A stretch of 64,000 nucleotides of DNA from Microbacterium gallinarum (GTDB lineage Bacteria; Actinomycetota; Actinomycetes; Actinomycetales; Microbacteriaceae): NCBI RefSeq assembly GCF_014837165.1, contig NZ_JACSPM010000004.1:1-64000 (forward strand). Direction: 5' to 3'. Both the position numbers and the translations under genes were made by a program. Below the pieces are notes generated by a model. That model worked only from the letters and a program-made list of their open reading frames with translations. It did not search any database and was not told the origin of the DNA. How positions within the stretch are numbered: position 1 is the first letter of the stretch; each line of letters begins with the position of its first letter. Below are positions 53,800-62,388 of the stretch, one piece after another.

Positions 53800-54492
53800 T
53801 CAGACGAAGAGGTTGGCGCGCTCGAGGTCTTCGGCGAAGTCGACCTCGACGGCGTACAGGTCGGAGATGTCGAGCGGCTGCAGCAGCACGCCGTCCTCGG
53901 CGATCGCGAGTTCGAGCCCGCGCTCGAAGTAGTCCTGATCATCGACGCGCGTCAGCTGGCGGATGAACGCCTTCTTGTCGCCGCTCGAGATGTAGTTGAT
54001 GCCGACGGCCTCGCCGATGCCGCCTTCGACGGTCTTGGAGAGCTCCTTGATGAAGCCTGCGCCGTTCACCGTGTACTTGACCTCTTCGTCACTCACCTTC
54101 GAGGTGTTGACGGTGACGAACGACTGGTCGCGCTCGATCAGCTCGATCGCGCGGCCGAGGACCATGGGGTCGAAGACGACGTCGCCGTTCATCCAGAGCA
54201 CGCCGCCCTTGCCGGTCTTGGTCAGGGCGCGCAGCAGGCTCTTGGAGGTGTTGGTCTGGTCGTAGCGGTCGTTGTAGACGTAGTCGACCGACGGGAAGGC
54301 CTCGACGATGGTCTCCGCGCGGTAGCCGACGACGGTGGTGATCTTCGCCGCGGCGCCGAACGCCGCGCGGATGTTGTCGTGCTGCTGCTGCATGATGCTG
54401 CGGCCGTCGTTGAGCTCGGTCAGCGGCTTCGGAAGGCTCCGGCCGAGACGCGAGCCCATGCCGGCTGCGAGAATGACGGTCTGAAGGGTCAA
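53800..54492 (-). CDS. Sugar/polyol-phosphate nucleotidyltransferase
   Basis: The 230-residue NTP-transferase fold protein begins TVILAAGMGSRLGRSLPKP, the nucleotide-binding signature, with an MNGDVVFDP metal motif near 101. It resembles small choline- or sugar-phosphate cytidylyl/uridylyltransferases, and could supply a CDP-activated donor to the nearby glycerophosphotransferase-like proteins (inference). The start is probably the rare TTG at 54492, because AGGAG (complement at 54500-54504) lies 7 nt upstream. The in-frame GTG at 54519 lacks a ribosome site. Confidence 0.78.
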   Translation of the reverse strand: MTLQTVILAAGMGSRLGRSLPKPLTELNDGRSIMQQQHDNIRAAFGAAAKITTVVGYRAETIVEAFPSVDYVYNDRYDQTNTSKSLLRALTKTGKGGVLWMNGDVVFDPMVLGRAIELIERDQSFVTVNTSKVSDEEVKYTVNGAGFIKELSKTVEGGIGEAVGINYISSGDKKAFIRQLTRVDDQDYFERGLELAIAEDGVLLQPLDISDLYAVEVDFAEDLERANLFV

Positions 54493-54676
54493 AGGTCTGC
54501 TCCTGAGTGTGAGATTCACTGTCGGTACACCGACTCGACACCCCTTCGTGCCGCGTCCATGGTAGCGATGGCACCTGTGAACGTGCAGAATGATCGGCCG
54601 CCGTTGTCGATTCGTGACAAATCCGCGTTCGTGAGACTCGGCGTCACGCAGTGACCGATCTCAGAGAACCGCTTGA

Positions 54677-54682
54677 TACCTT
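54677..54682 (+). promoter_or_regulatory. -10 box of the ABC exporter operon
   Basis: TACCTT, 6 nt before the GTG. Confidence 0.5.
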
Positions 54683-54688
54683 GGATCG

Positions 54689-55864
54689 GTGACAGCCTCC
54701 CTCCCGGTGCCGAACGACATCGATCCGGAAGAGCCGGACGGTCACGACAGTGCGCCCATCGTGTCGCTGCCGTCGAGCCCCAAGGCTCCGTCAGTCGAGC
54801 GCAAAGCGCCCCGCAAGAAGGCGGCGAAGGGCAAGCGGCCTGCGAAGCCTGCGCCGCCCGCCGACGAGCCGCTCGCCGAGGAGCGCATTCCCGACGAACC
54901 GGCATCCGGCGACGCCGCTCCGGCCGCCCCTCCCTCGGAGCTCTCGGAGCTCGCCGCCGCCGACATCGTGGTCCCGCCGAAGCCGCCGATGCCCGAGCCC
55001 GCCGTTGAGGCCGCAGAAGAGACTGTCCACGAGCCCGAGCCGGTCACCGAGCCCGAGCCCGTCGTCGAGCCCGAGCCTGTCGTGGTCGCCGCGCCGGCGC
55101 CCGCGGAGGACGTCCTGATCCTGCGTGGCGTCTCCAAGCGATTCGGTGAAACGCTCGCCGTCGACGGCATCGACCTCACCGTGCCCGCCGGCACCTTCTA
55201 CGGCGTCGTGGGTCCGAACGGCGCCGGGAAGACCACGACGCTGTCCCTGATCGCGGGACTGCTCGAGCCCGACCGCGGCACGATCATGGTCGGCGGTGTG
55301 GACGCGGCATCCGATCGACTCGGCGCGAAGCGCGTCATGGGCGTCCTGCCCGATCGGCTGCGCACCTTCGACCGCCTCACCGGCCGGCAGCTGCTCCACT
55401 ACTACGGCGTGCTCCGCGGGCTCCCGGCGGCGGTGGTGGAGAGCCGCACGGCCGATCTGGCGCGCGCCTTCGACCTGACCGATGCGCTCGGGCGCGTCGT
55501 GTCGGACTACTCCGCCGGCATGCTCAAGAAGGTCATGCTCGCGGGGGCGCTCATCCACTCGCCGCGGCTGCTGGTCCTCGACGAGCCGTTCGAAGCGGTC
55601 GATCCGGTCTCGAGCGCGATCATCCTCGACATCCTCTCCACCTACGTCGCCCACGGCGGCACGGTGATCCTCTCGAGCCACGGCATGGAACTCGTGGAGC
55701 GCGTGTGCTCGCGCGTCGCGGTGATCGTGGCGGGGCAGGTGCTCGCGGAAGGCACCGTCGACGAGGTGCGCGGCGAGCTCAGCCTCGAGCAGCGGTTCAT
55801 CGAGCTGGCCGGCGGGCTCAGCGACGTGGAGGGCCTCGAGTGGCTGCACACATTCTCCGACTGA
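54689..55864 (+). CDS. ABC transporter ATP-binding protein with long acidic N-terminus
   Basis: The 391-residue protein has a normal ABC-2-type ATPase only from about residue 145: Walker A GPNGAGKTTT, Q-loop, a signature YSAGMLKK in place of LSGGQ, Walker B LLVLDEP and switch His in SSHGME. The first ~145 residues are disordered, with a basic KKAAKGKRPAK patch and Pro/Glu repeats (EPEPV). The partner permease gene starts inside its 3' end. The substrate is unknown. TACCTT 6 nt before the GTG supports this long start. Confidence 0.82.
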   Translation: MTASLPVPNDIDPEEPDGHDSAPIVSLPSSPKAPSVERKAPRKKAAKGKRPAKPAPPADEPLAEERIPDEPASGDAAPAAPPSELSELAAADIVVPPKPPMPEPAVEAAEETVHEPEPVTEPEPVVEPEPVVVAAPAPAEDVLILRGVSKRFGETLAVDGIDLTVPAGTFYGVVGPNGAGKTTTLSLIAGLLEPDRGTIMVGGVDAASDRLGAKRVMGVLPDRLRTFDRLTGRQLLHYYGVLRGLPAAVVESRTADLARAFDLTDALGRVVSDYSAGMLKKVMLAGALIHSPRLLVLDEPFEAVDPVSSAIILDILSTYVAHGGTVILSSHGMELVERVCSRVAVIVAGQVLAEGTVDEVRGELSLEQRFIELAGGLSDVEGLEWLHTFSD

Positions 55865-57408
55865 GGCTCGCACTGCTCTTCGGCACGCTTCGCGGCGGCC
55901 GCGCTCACGCGGCGCGCGTGATCTTCGCGGTGCTGATCCTCGTCGCGGCGACGGTCGCCGCCTGCTGGGCGATGCTCACGCTGCGGGATGCCGATGCCGA
56001 CGTCGCCCAGACGGTGATCGTGCTCGGCGGCTCGGCCGTCACGCTGGGCTTCGGCCTGGCACCCCTCATCGGCGCAGTGGAGGACCCGCTCGACCCGCGG
56101 CGCTTCGCGCTGCTCGCAGTGCGTCGCGGACGCCTCGCGCTGGTGCTCGCGGTGGTCGGACTGGTGAGCGTCCCGGTCCTCGCCCTCGCGGCGATCGCGG
56201 CGTGCGCTGCGATCGTGTGGGTCGAGCACGGTGTGGCATGGCCCGTGGCCGCGGCGAGCGTCGTCCTCGGGGTTCTCACCTGCGCACTCTTCGCCCGCGT
56301 GTGCATGGCGATCGCCGCTCTCTACCTGCGCGAGCGTCGCTCGCGCGAGCTCTCGGGCCTCTTCCTGCTGGCGATCGTGGTCGTCGTGGTGCCCGTCGGC
56401 GTCTTCCTCGCGTCGCTCGAGTGGCGGGGAACCGTCCCCACTCAGCTGACCGAAGCCGTGAGTGCGCTCGCGCTGACGCCACTCGGCGCGGCCTGGGCGC
56501 TCCCGGGGGTGGCCGACCTCGATCCCGAAGGGGCGTGGCTGTCGGTGCTGATCGCGGTGGCGACGCTCGCGGTCCTCGCGCTGCTGTGGGCGTGGGGGGT
56601 GCATCGGCTCCTCACCACGACCGAGCGCCCTGTCACGAGTCGTGAGCGCGCAGGCCTCGGCTGGTTCGCCGTGGCCCCCGGCACGCCCGGCGGCGCGGTC
56701 GCTGCGCGCAGCCTCCTCTACTGGTTCCGCGATCGCCGCTACGTCGTCAACATGCTGGTCATCCCGGTGGCGGCGGCCGTGACGGTCCTGCCGCTGCTCG
56801 TCGCGGGGGTGCCCCTCGAACTCGCGATCCTGGTGCCCGTGCCGTTCGCCGCGCTGCTGCTCGGCTGGCTTCCGCACAACGACGTCGCCTACGACTCCAC
56901 CGCGGTGTGGATGCACATCGCCAGCGGGATGCGCGGCGTCTCGGACCGCCTGGGCCGCCTCGTGCCGGTGCTGCTCATCGGCATCCCGCTCCTGGCCGTC
57001 GCGATCCCCGTGGTGATCTCGATCCACGGGCGCTGGGCGCTCCTGCCGGCCATGGTCGGCGTCTGCGCCTCGCTCTTCTTCGCGGGACTCGGGCTGTCGA
57101 GCGTCTCCTCGGTCGTGGCGCCCTATGCCGTCTCGCGGCCGGGCGAGAGCCCGTTCCAGCAGCCGCAGCGCACCGGCGCAACGGGTGCCGTCTCGCAGTG
57201 CCTCGTCATGCTCGGCGCCGTGATCGTGACCGCACCGGCGCTGTGGTGCGCATGGGTCGCCCTGACCGACGACATCGACTCCGCGATACTCGCCCTGTGG
57301 GCGGGTCTGGCGGCCGGGTTCGGGGTGCTGATCATCGGCGTGACCGCCGGCTCGATGGTCTTCTCGCGGCGCGGCGGGCGCCTCATGGAGTTCGCCGAGT
57401 CGACCTGA
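55840..57408 (+). CDS. ABC exporter membrane subunit
   Basis: The 522-residue protein has about twelve hydrophobic segments in two similar halves and no other domain. This suits an ABC-2-like permease working with the preceding ATPase. I recognise no substrate-specific family. The GTG at 55840 overlaps the ATPase gene by 25 nt, so the two are translationally coupled. It is followed by the independently transcribed DUF3039 gene. Confidence 0.75.
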   Translation: MAAHILRLRLALLFGTLRGGRAHAARVIFAVLILVAATVAACWAMLTLRDADADVAQTVIVLGGSAVTLGFGLAPLIGAVEDPLDPRRFALLAVRRGRLALVLAVVGLVSVPVLALAAIAACAAIVWVEHGVAWPVAAASVVLGVLTCALFARVCMAIAALYLRERRSRELSGLFLLAIVVVVVPVGVFLASLEWRGTVPTQLTEAVSALALTPLGAAWALPGVADLDPEGAWLSVLIAVATLAVLALLWAWGVHRLLTTTERPVTSRERAGLGWFAVAPGTPGGAVAARSLLYWFRDRRYVVNMLVIPVAAAVTVLPLLVAGVPLELAILVPVPFAALLLGWLPHNDVAYDSTAVWMHIASGMRGVSDRLGRLVPVLLIGIPLLAVAIPVVISIHGRWALLPAMVGVCASLFFAGLGLSSVSSVVAPYAVSRPGESPFQQPQRTGATGAVSQCLVMLGAVIVTAPALWCAWVALTDDIDSAILALWAGLAAGFGVLIIGVTAGSMVFSRRGGRLMEFAEST

Positions 57409-57435
57409 GCGGGTCCCGACGCCGGCGGGCCGGAC

Positions 57436-57441
57436 TACACT
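57436..57441 (+). promoter_or_regulatory. -10 box of the DUF3039 gene
   Basis: TACACT, 8 nt before the ATG. Confidence 0.45.
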
Positions 57442-57449
57442 GGCTGACC

Positions 57450-57716
57450 ATGAGCACCCCTCTCGAAGGCCCGGACCACGGCGGTCTGGCCACCCTCGAC
57501 CGAGAGCTCGAAGAGCTCATCCGTGAAGAGAACATCGAGCCCGGAGACCACGAGCGCTTCTCGCACTACGTGAAGAAGGACAAGATCCTCGAGTCCGCCA
57601 TCACCGGCAAGCCGGTCCGGGCGCTGTGCGGCAAGAAGTGGACGCCGGGACGCGATCCCGAGAAGTTTCCGGTGTGCCCCACCTGCAAAGAGATCTACGA
57701 GTCGCTCGCCAAGTGA
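57450..57716 (+). CDS. DUF3039 family protein
   Basis: The 88-residue protein is a clear DUF3039 member, with FSHYVKKDKI, ALCGKKW and FPVCPTCKEIY. Three cysteines (ALC, VCPTC) plus the conserved His suggest a small zinc-binding fold. The function is unknown. TACACT precedes the ATG by 8 nt. Its last 22 nt overlap the 3' end of the convergent pncB gene. Confidence 0.88.
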   Translation: MSTPLEGPDHGGLATLDRELEELIREENIEPGDHERFSHYVKKDKILESAITGKPVRALCGKKWTPGRDPEKFPVCPTCKEIYESLAK

Positions 57717-59053
57717 GCTGAGTCCGCGGCGTCGGCGTAGACCGTCGGGATCGCCGGGTCGGACTTGCTGAGCGCGAGCCCGCGCACCGGCAGTTCCTCG
57801 CGAGCGAACGCGTGGTGCTCACGCGCCGCCTCGACTCCCTCGTGCCCCTCGAACGCGGCATCCGGCTCGCCGTCGGTCATGAGCGTCACCTGCAGCGAAC
57901 GGGCATCGCGATGGGATGCCGCGGTCGCGAGGTCTTCGAACCCGTCCGACACGACGATGAGCTCGCTCGTGGCGGTGCCGCGGTCGAGGGTGCGGAACGC
58001 GGCCTTGCGACCCCCCTTCGAGGCCTTGTCGGTCGACGCCTTCGCCACGGCCACCCATGCCCCGGCGGAGTCCTGGCGGGCGACGAGCTTGTAGACCATG
58101 CCGGCGGTGGGCGTCCCCGAACCGGTGACGACCGACGTGCCCACGCCGTAGGAATCGACGGGGGATGCCGCGAGCGCGGCGATCGCGTACTCGTCGAGGT
58201 CGCTCGTCACGGTGATGCGCGTGCCGGTCGCGCCGAGCTCGTCGAGCTGCGCACGCACCTCGGCGGCGACGAGCGGGAGATCGCCGGAGTCGATGCGCAC
58301 CCCGCCCAGGTCCGTGCCCGCGACCCGGATCGCCGTGGCGACGCCCTCACGCGTGTCGTACGTGTCGACGAGCAGCGTCGTGTCGGTGCCGAGCGCCTCG
58401 ATCTGCGAGCGGAACGCCTCCTCCTCGGTGTCGTGCAGCAGCGTCCACGCGTGGGCTGCGGTGCCCATGGTCGGGATGCCCCAGGCGCGCCCTGCCTCGA
58501 GATTCGATGTCGCGCCGAAGCCCGCGATGTAGGCGGCGCGCGCAGCCGCGACGGCGGACTCCTCGCCTGCGCGGCGCGAGCCCATCTCGGAGAGGGGGCG
58601 GTCGCCGGCGGCGACGCTCATGCGTGCGGCGGCGGTCGCGACGGCCGAGTCGTGGTTCAGCACGCTCAGCGCGAGGGTCTCGAGCACGACGGCCTCGGCG
58701 AACGTCCCCTCGACGGTGAGGATGGGGGAGCCGGGGAAGTACAGCTCGCCCTCGCGGTAGCCCGTGATCGAGCCGGTGAAGCGGTAGACCTCGAGGAAGT
58801 CGAGGGTCGCGGCATCCACCACCCGCTCGTCCCGCAGGAACCGGAGCTCGTCGTCGCCGAAGCGGAAGTCGCGGATGAGGCTCAGCAGGCGCCCGGTGCC
58901 GGCGACGACGCCGAAGCGGCGGCCCGCCGAGAGTCGTCTGCCGAACAGCTCGAAGACGCAGCGGCGGTCGGCGGTGCCGTCGCGCAGGGCCGCGTCGAGC
59001 ATCGTGAGCTCGTAGCGGTCGGTGTGCAGGGCCGTGCTGCGCGAGGCGGTCAT
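57695..59053 (-). CDS. pncB: Nicotinate phosphoribosyltransferase
   Basis: The 452-residue protein catalyses the first step of NAD salvage from nicotinate. It starts with LHTDRYELTMLDAAL, carries the substrate region EMGSRRAGEES, the catalytic His in MGTAAHAWTLLH and the DSGDLP PRPP-site motif. Length and layout fit the actinobacterial enzyme. TAGGCT lies 7 nt before the ATG. Together with nudC it gives this window both NAD breakdown and salvage functions. Confidence 0.92.
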   Translation of the reverse strand: MTASRSTALHTDRYELTMLDAALRDGTADRRCVFELFGRRLSAGRRFGVVAGTGRLLSLIRDFRFGDDELRFLRDERVVDAATLDFLEVYRFTGSITGYREGELYFPGSPILTVEGTFAEAVVLETLALSVLNHDSAVATAAARMSVAAGDRPLSEMGSRRAGEESAVAAARAAYIAGFGATSNLEAGRAWGIPTMGTAAHAWTLLHDTEEEAFRSQIEALGTDTTLLVDTYDTREGVATAIRVAGTDLGGVRIDSGDLPLVAAEVRAQLDELGATGTRITVTSDLDEYAIAALAASPVDSYGVGTSVVTGSGTPTAGMVYKLVARQDSAGAWVAVAKASTDKASKGGRKAAFRTLDRGTATSELIVVSDGFEDLATAASHRDARSLQVTLMTDGEPDAAFEGHEGVEAAREHHAFAREELPVRGLALSKSDPAIPTVYADAADSAHLASDS

Positions 59054-59060
59054 GCGGGTC

Positions 59061-59066
59061 AGCCTA
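59061..59066 (-). promoter_or_regulatory. -10 box of pncB
   Basis: TAGGCT on the minus strand, 7 nt before the ATG. Confidence 0.5.
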
Positions 59067-59080
59067 GTGACCGGCTGGCG

Positions 59081-59086
59081 TAGGCT
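59081..59086 (+). promoter_or_regulatory. -10 box of murI-rph-rdgB
   Basis: TAGGCT, 8 nt before the GTG. The pncB and murI boxes lie 14 nt apart in a 41-nt divergent gap. Confidence 0.5.
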
Positions 59087-59094
59087 GGATCATC

Positions 59095-59922
59095 GTGAAG
59101 GACGCGCCCATCGGAATCTTCGACTCCGGTGTCGGCGGACTCACGGTGGCGCGAGCGGTGTCGGCCCTGCTGCCGCGCGAGTCGCTCCTCTACATCGGCG
59201 ACACGGCCCACTCGCCGTACGGCCCGAAGCCCATCGCCGACGTGCGGCGCTACTCGCTCGAGATCCTCGACACCCTCGTCGACGAGGGCGTGAAGATGCT
59301 CGTGATCGCGTGCAACACCGCGTCGGCCGCCATGCTGCGCGATGCGCGCGAACGCTATGACGTGCCGGTCGTCGAGGTGATCGGTCCCGCGGTGCGCACC
59401 GCCATGTCGACGACCCGCAACGGGCGCATCGGGGTGATCGGCACCGCCGGCACGATCGGCTCGGGCGCCTACCAGGACATGCTCGAGGTCAACGAGCGCC
59501 TGACCGTCTTCGCCGAGGCGTGCCCCCGGTTCGTGGAGTTCGTCGAGGCGGGCGTGACCGACTCGCCCGAGGTGCTTGCGACGGCGGAGGAGTACCTCGC
59601 CCCGCTGCGGCACGCCGGGGTCGACACGCTCGTGCTCGGCTGCACGCACTACCCCTTCCTCGAGGGCGCCATCAGCTACGTCATGGGACCCGACGTGTCG
59701 CTCGTGTCGAGCGACACCGAGACGGCGAAGGACGTGTACCGGCAGCTGGTGTCCCGTGATCTCCTCGCGGGGCCGGATGCCTCGTCCCGCCACGTCTACG
59801 AGGCAACGGGCGCGTCCGCCGACGAGTTCCTCGACCTCGCCCACCGGCTGATGGGCCGTGAGGTCCGCGAGGTCCAGCTCGTGCAGACCGGCGCCATCGA
59901 ACTCCCGCACCGCCCGAACTGA
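59095..59922 (+). CDS. murI: Glutamate racemase
   Basis: The 275-residue enzyme supplies D-glutamate for peptidoglycan. The catalytic cysteines are C73 in IACNTAS and C183 in GCTHYP, and the N-terminus [16 protein letters not shown] is canonical. GTG start. It heads a murI-rph-rdgB operon that is common in actinomycetes; rph follows after 28 nt with its own ribosome site. Confidence 0.95.
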   Translation: MKDAPIGIFDSGVGGLTVARAVSALLPRESLLYIGDTAHSPYGPKPIADVRRYSLEILDTLVDEGVKMLVIACNTASAAMLRDARERYDVPVVEVIGPAVRTAMSTTRNGRIGVIGTAGTIGSGAYQDMLEVNERLTVFAEACPRFVEFVEAGVTDSPEVLATAEEYLAPLRHAGVDTLVLGCTHYPFLEGAISYVMGPDVSLVSSDTETAKDVYRQLVSRDLLAGPDASSRHVYEATGASADEFLDLAHRLMGREVREVQLVQTGAIELPHRPN

Positions 59923-59950
59923 CCCACCGCCCCACCCGAGGAGACACCCG

Positions 59951-60721
59951 ATGACCCTTCGACAGGACCAGGACGACGTCGCCGTCGTCCGCGCTGACGG
60001 CCGCGCCGTCGACGAACTACGACCGATCACGATCGAACGCGGCTGGAGCGCGAACGCCGAGGGCTCGGCGCTCATCTCGTTCGGCGGCACCAAGGTGCTG
60101 TGCACGGCGTCGTTCACGAACGGCGTGCCGCGCTGGCTGACGGGCAAGGGCAAGGGATGGGTGACGGCGGAGTACGCGATGCTGCCGCGCGCGACGAACA
60201 GCCGCAACGACCGCGAGAGCGTGAAGGGCCGCGTCGGCGGACGCACGCACGAGATCTCGCGGCTCATCGGCCGCGCGCTGCGCGCGGTCGTCGACACCAA
60301 GGCGCTCGGCGAGAACACCATCGTGATCGACTGCGACGTGCTGCAGGCCGACGGCGGCACGCGCACAGCCGCGATCACCGGTGCGTACGTGGCGCTCGCC
60401 GACGCGATCGAGTGGGGCCGCGGCAAGAAGTTCATCGCGCAGCGGTCGCAGGTGCTCGTCGATTCCGTGGCCGCGGTGTCGGTCGGCATCATCGAGGGCG
60501 AGCCGATGCTCGACCTCGCCTACGTCGAGGACGTGCGCGCCGAGACCGACATGAACGTCGTCGTCACCGGGCGCGGGCTGTTCGTCGAGGTGCAGGGCAC
60601 CGCCGAGGGCGCGCCGTTCGACAAGCGCGAGCTCGACGCGCTCCTGGAGCTCGGCGTCGCCGGGTGCGCATCGCTGCGCGACCACCAGGTCGCCGCGCTC
60701 GACGCCGGCGCGGAGTCGTGA
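59951..60721 (+). CDS. rph: Ribonuclease PH
   Basis: The 256-residue phosphorolytic exoribonuclease trims tRNA 3' ends. It shows [16 protein letters not shown], the Arg-rich hexamer interface [39 protein letters not shown] and the catalytic-region [15 protein letters not shown]. The ATG at 59951 has GAGGAGA about 7 nt upstream. It ends one base before the rdgB start. Confidence 0.95.
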   Translation: MTLRQDQDDVAVVRADGRAVDELRPITIERGWSANAEGSALISFGGTKVLCTASFTNGVPRWLTGKGKGWVTAEYAMLPRATNSRNDRESVKGRVGGRTHEISRLIGRALRAVVDTKALGENTIVIDCDVLQADGGTRTAAITGAYVALADAIEWGRGKKFIAQRSQVLVDSVAAVSVGIIEGEPMLDLAYVEDVRAETDMNVVVTGRGLFVEVQGTAEGAPFDKRELDALLELGVAGCASLRDHQVAALDAGAES

Positions 60722-60722
60722 C

Positions 60723-61382
60723 ATGACTGCGCTGCCGGAGGAGATGGCGGAGGCCGTGGCGGATGTCACGGCCCAGCCGCTCCGCCAGATCGTGCTCGCC
60801 ACCCATAACCGCCACAAGGTCGAGGAGTTCCAGGCGATCGTCGCCGAGACCCGCCCCGACCTGCAGGTCGTCGCGTACGCCGGGCCAGAGCCCGTCGAGG
60901 ACGGCGTGACGTTCGCCGCGAACGCGCTCATCAAGGCGCGGGCCGCCGCCGAGCACACCGGTCTGCCGGCGCTCGCCGACGACTCGGGCATCTGCGTCGA
61001 CGTGCTCGGCGGCGCGCCCGGCGTGTTCTCGGCCTACTGGGCCGGGCACGCGAAGGACGCCACGGCCAACCTGGAGCTGCTGCTCGACCAGCTCTCCGAC
61101 ATCGCCGACCCGCACCGGACGGCGCAGTTCGTCTCCACCATCGCCCTCGTGGTGCCCGGCGACGCATCGAGCGAGCAGGTCGTCGAAGGACGCTGGCCGG
61201 GCCGCCTCGCCACAGCGGCGGCGGGAGAGGGCGGCTTCGGCTACGACCCCGTCTTCATCCCCGACGGGCAGCCCGCCGACAGCGAGCGCACGGTCGGCGA
61301 ATGGTCCTCGCTCGAGAAGAACCGGTCGTCTCATCGTGCCCGCGCGTTCGCCGAGCTCGCGCCGCTTCTCGAGCAGCTCTGA
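60723..61382 (+). CDS. rdgB: Non-canonical purine NTP pyrophosphatase (XTP/ITP)
   Basis: The 219-residue HAM1/RdgB enzyme removes dITP and XTP from the nucleotide pool. Key motifs are IVLATHNRHKVEEF (about 23-36), the catalytic ALADDSGICVDVLGG, and GGFGYDPVF near 177. The first ~20 residues precede the usual homology start and may be an extension; an internal start is possible but lacks a better ribosome site. It is the third gene of the murI operon. Confidence 0.92.
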   Translation: MTALPEEMAEAVADVTAQPLRQIVLATHNRHKVEEFQAIVAETRPDLQVVAYAGPEPVEDGVTFAANALIKARAAAEHTGLPALADDSGICVDVLGGAPGVFSAYWAGHAKDATANLELLLDQLSDIADPHRTAQFVSTIALVVPGDASSEQVVEGRWPGRLATAAAGEGGFGYDPVFIPDGQPADSERTVGEWSSLEKNRSSHRARAFAELAPLLEQL

Positions 61383-61396
61383 CGCGCTCGCGGGAG

Positions 61397-61411
61397 TGAG
61401 AATCACGATCA
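61397..61411. promoter_or_regulatory. Candidate Zur/Fur-family box upstream of the CDF exporter
   Basis: TGAGAATCACGATCA fits the actinobacterial Zur palindrome TGANAATNATTNTCA with two central mismatches. It lies 57-71 nt upstream of the predicted transcription start of the metal exporter gene, a position suited to activation rather than repression. Confidence 0.5.
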
Positions 61412-61455
61412 TTCCCGTCTGCGCGGATCGGCGGACGGCGGGCCGCGCCCGGGCT

Positions 61456-61461
61456 TAGCCT
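61456..61461 (+). promoter_or_regulatory. -10 box of the CDF exporter gene
   Basis: TAGCCT, 6 nt before the ATG. Confidence 0.55.
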
Positions 61462-61467
61462 GGGCAC

Positions 61468-62388
61468 ATGCACGATCACGCGAGCGCCTCGGAGGGCGGC
61501 ATTCGCGGGGCGAGCAACCGCCGACTGCTCGCGATCTCCCTCGCGATCACGAGCGTCGTGATGGTGGTGCAGGTCGTCGGCGCGGCACTGTCGGGATCTC
61601 TTGCGCTCCTCGCCGATGCTGCACACATGTTCACGGATGCCGCGGCCCTGGTCATCGCGCTGGTGGCGACGTCCGTCGCGGCGCGGCCGGCGAATGACCG
61701 CCGCACGTTCGGGTATCAGCGCGCCGAGGTGTTCGGCGCCCTCGTGAACGGCGTGATCCTCATCGTGCTGTCGGCGTGGGTCGCCGTCGAGGGCGTGCAG
61801 CGACTGCTGGATCCGGGCGAGGTCGAGGTGGCGGGCGGGCTCATGCTCGCCGTCGCCGTTGCGGGTCTGATCGCCAACGCGGTCGCGATGTGGCTGCTCA
61901 GCTCTGCGCAACGCCGCAGCATCAACGTGCGCGGCGCCTACCTCGAGGTCCTCGGCGACCTGATCGGCTCGGCCATGGTGATCGTCGCCGCGATCGTGAT
62001 CGTGACGACGGGCTGGGTGCAGGCCGACGCGATCGCGTCGCTGGTCATCGCCGCCATGATCATCCCGCGTGCGATCGGCCTGCTGCGCGAGGTCGTGTCG
62101 GTGCTCGCGGAGTCGGCGCCCGCGGGCACGCACGTGCGCGACATCCGCGATCACATCCTGTCGACCCCCGGGGTCGTCGACGTGCACGACGTGCACGTGT
62201 GGCAGCTCACGCGCGGAGCGCCCGTGTTCAGCGCGCATGTGGTGGTCGACGACGCCGCCATGCGCGATGGGCGGGCCTCCGGCATCCTGAGCACCCTCCA
62301 GTCGTGCCTGTCGGAGCACTTCGACGTGGAGCACTCGACGTTCCAGCTCGAGCCCGCCGGCCACGTCGAGCACGACGCGCACGCCTAG
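61468..62388 (+). CDS. Cation diffusion facilitator (CzcD-like metal exporter)
   Basis: The 306-residue protein has six membrane helices and a cytoplasmic C-terminal metallochaperone-like domain (about 205-300). TM2 holds ADAAHMFTDA with the metal-site HxxxD; the matching TM5 motif is EVLGD, ExxxD rather than the usual HxxxD. It probably exports zinc or a related divalent cation by proton antiport. TAGCCT lies 6 nt before the ATG and a candidate Zur box lies further upstream. Its TAG stop overlaps the convergent ligase stop within CTAG. Confidence 0.87.
   Translation: MHDHASASEGGIRGASNRRLLAISLAITSVVMVVQVVGAALSGSLALLADAAHMFTDAAALVIALVATSVAARPANDRRTFGYQRAEVFGALVNGVILIVLSAWVAVEGVQRLLDPGEVEVAGGLMLAVAVAGLIANAVAMWLLSSAQRRSINVRGAYLEVLGDLIGSAMVIVAAIVIVTTGWVQADAIASLVIAAMIIPRAIGLLREVVSVLAESAPAGTHVRDIRDHILSTPGVVDVHDVHVWQLTRGAPVFSAHVVVDDAAMRDGRASGILSTLQSCLSEHFDVEHSTFQLEPAGHVEHDAHA

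Noticed and set aside
58555..58600. Loss of the catalytic His in PncB because RRAGEES lacks His
   Set aside because: The catalytic His of this family lies in the later GTAAH motif, which is intact.
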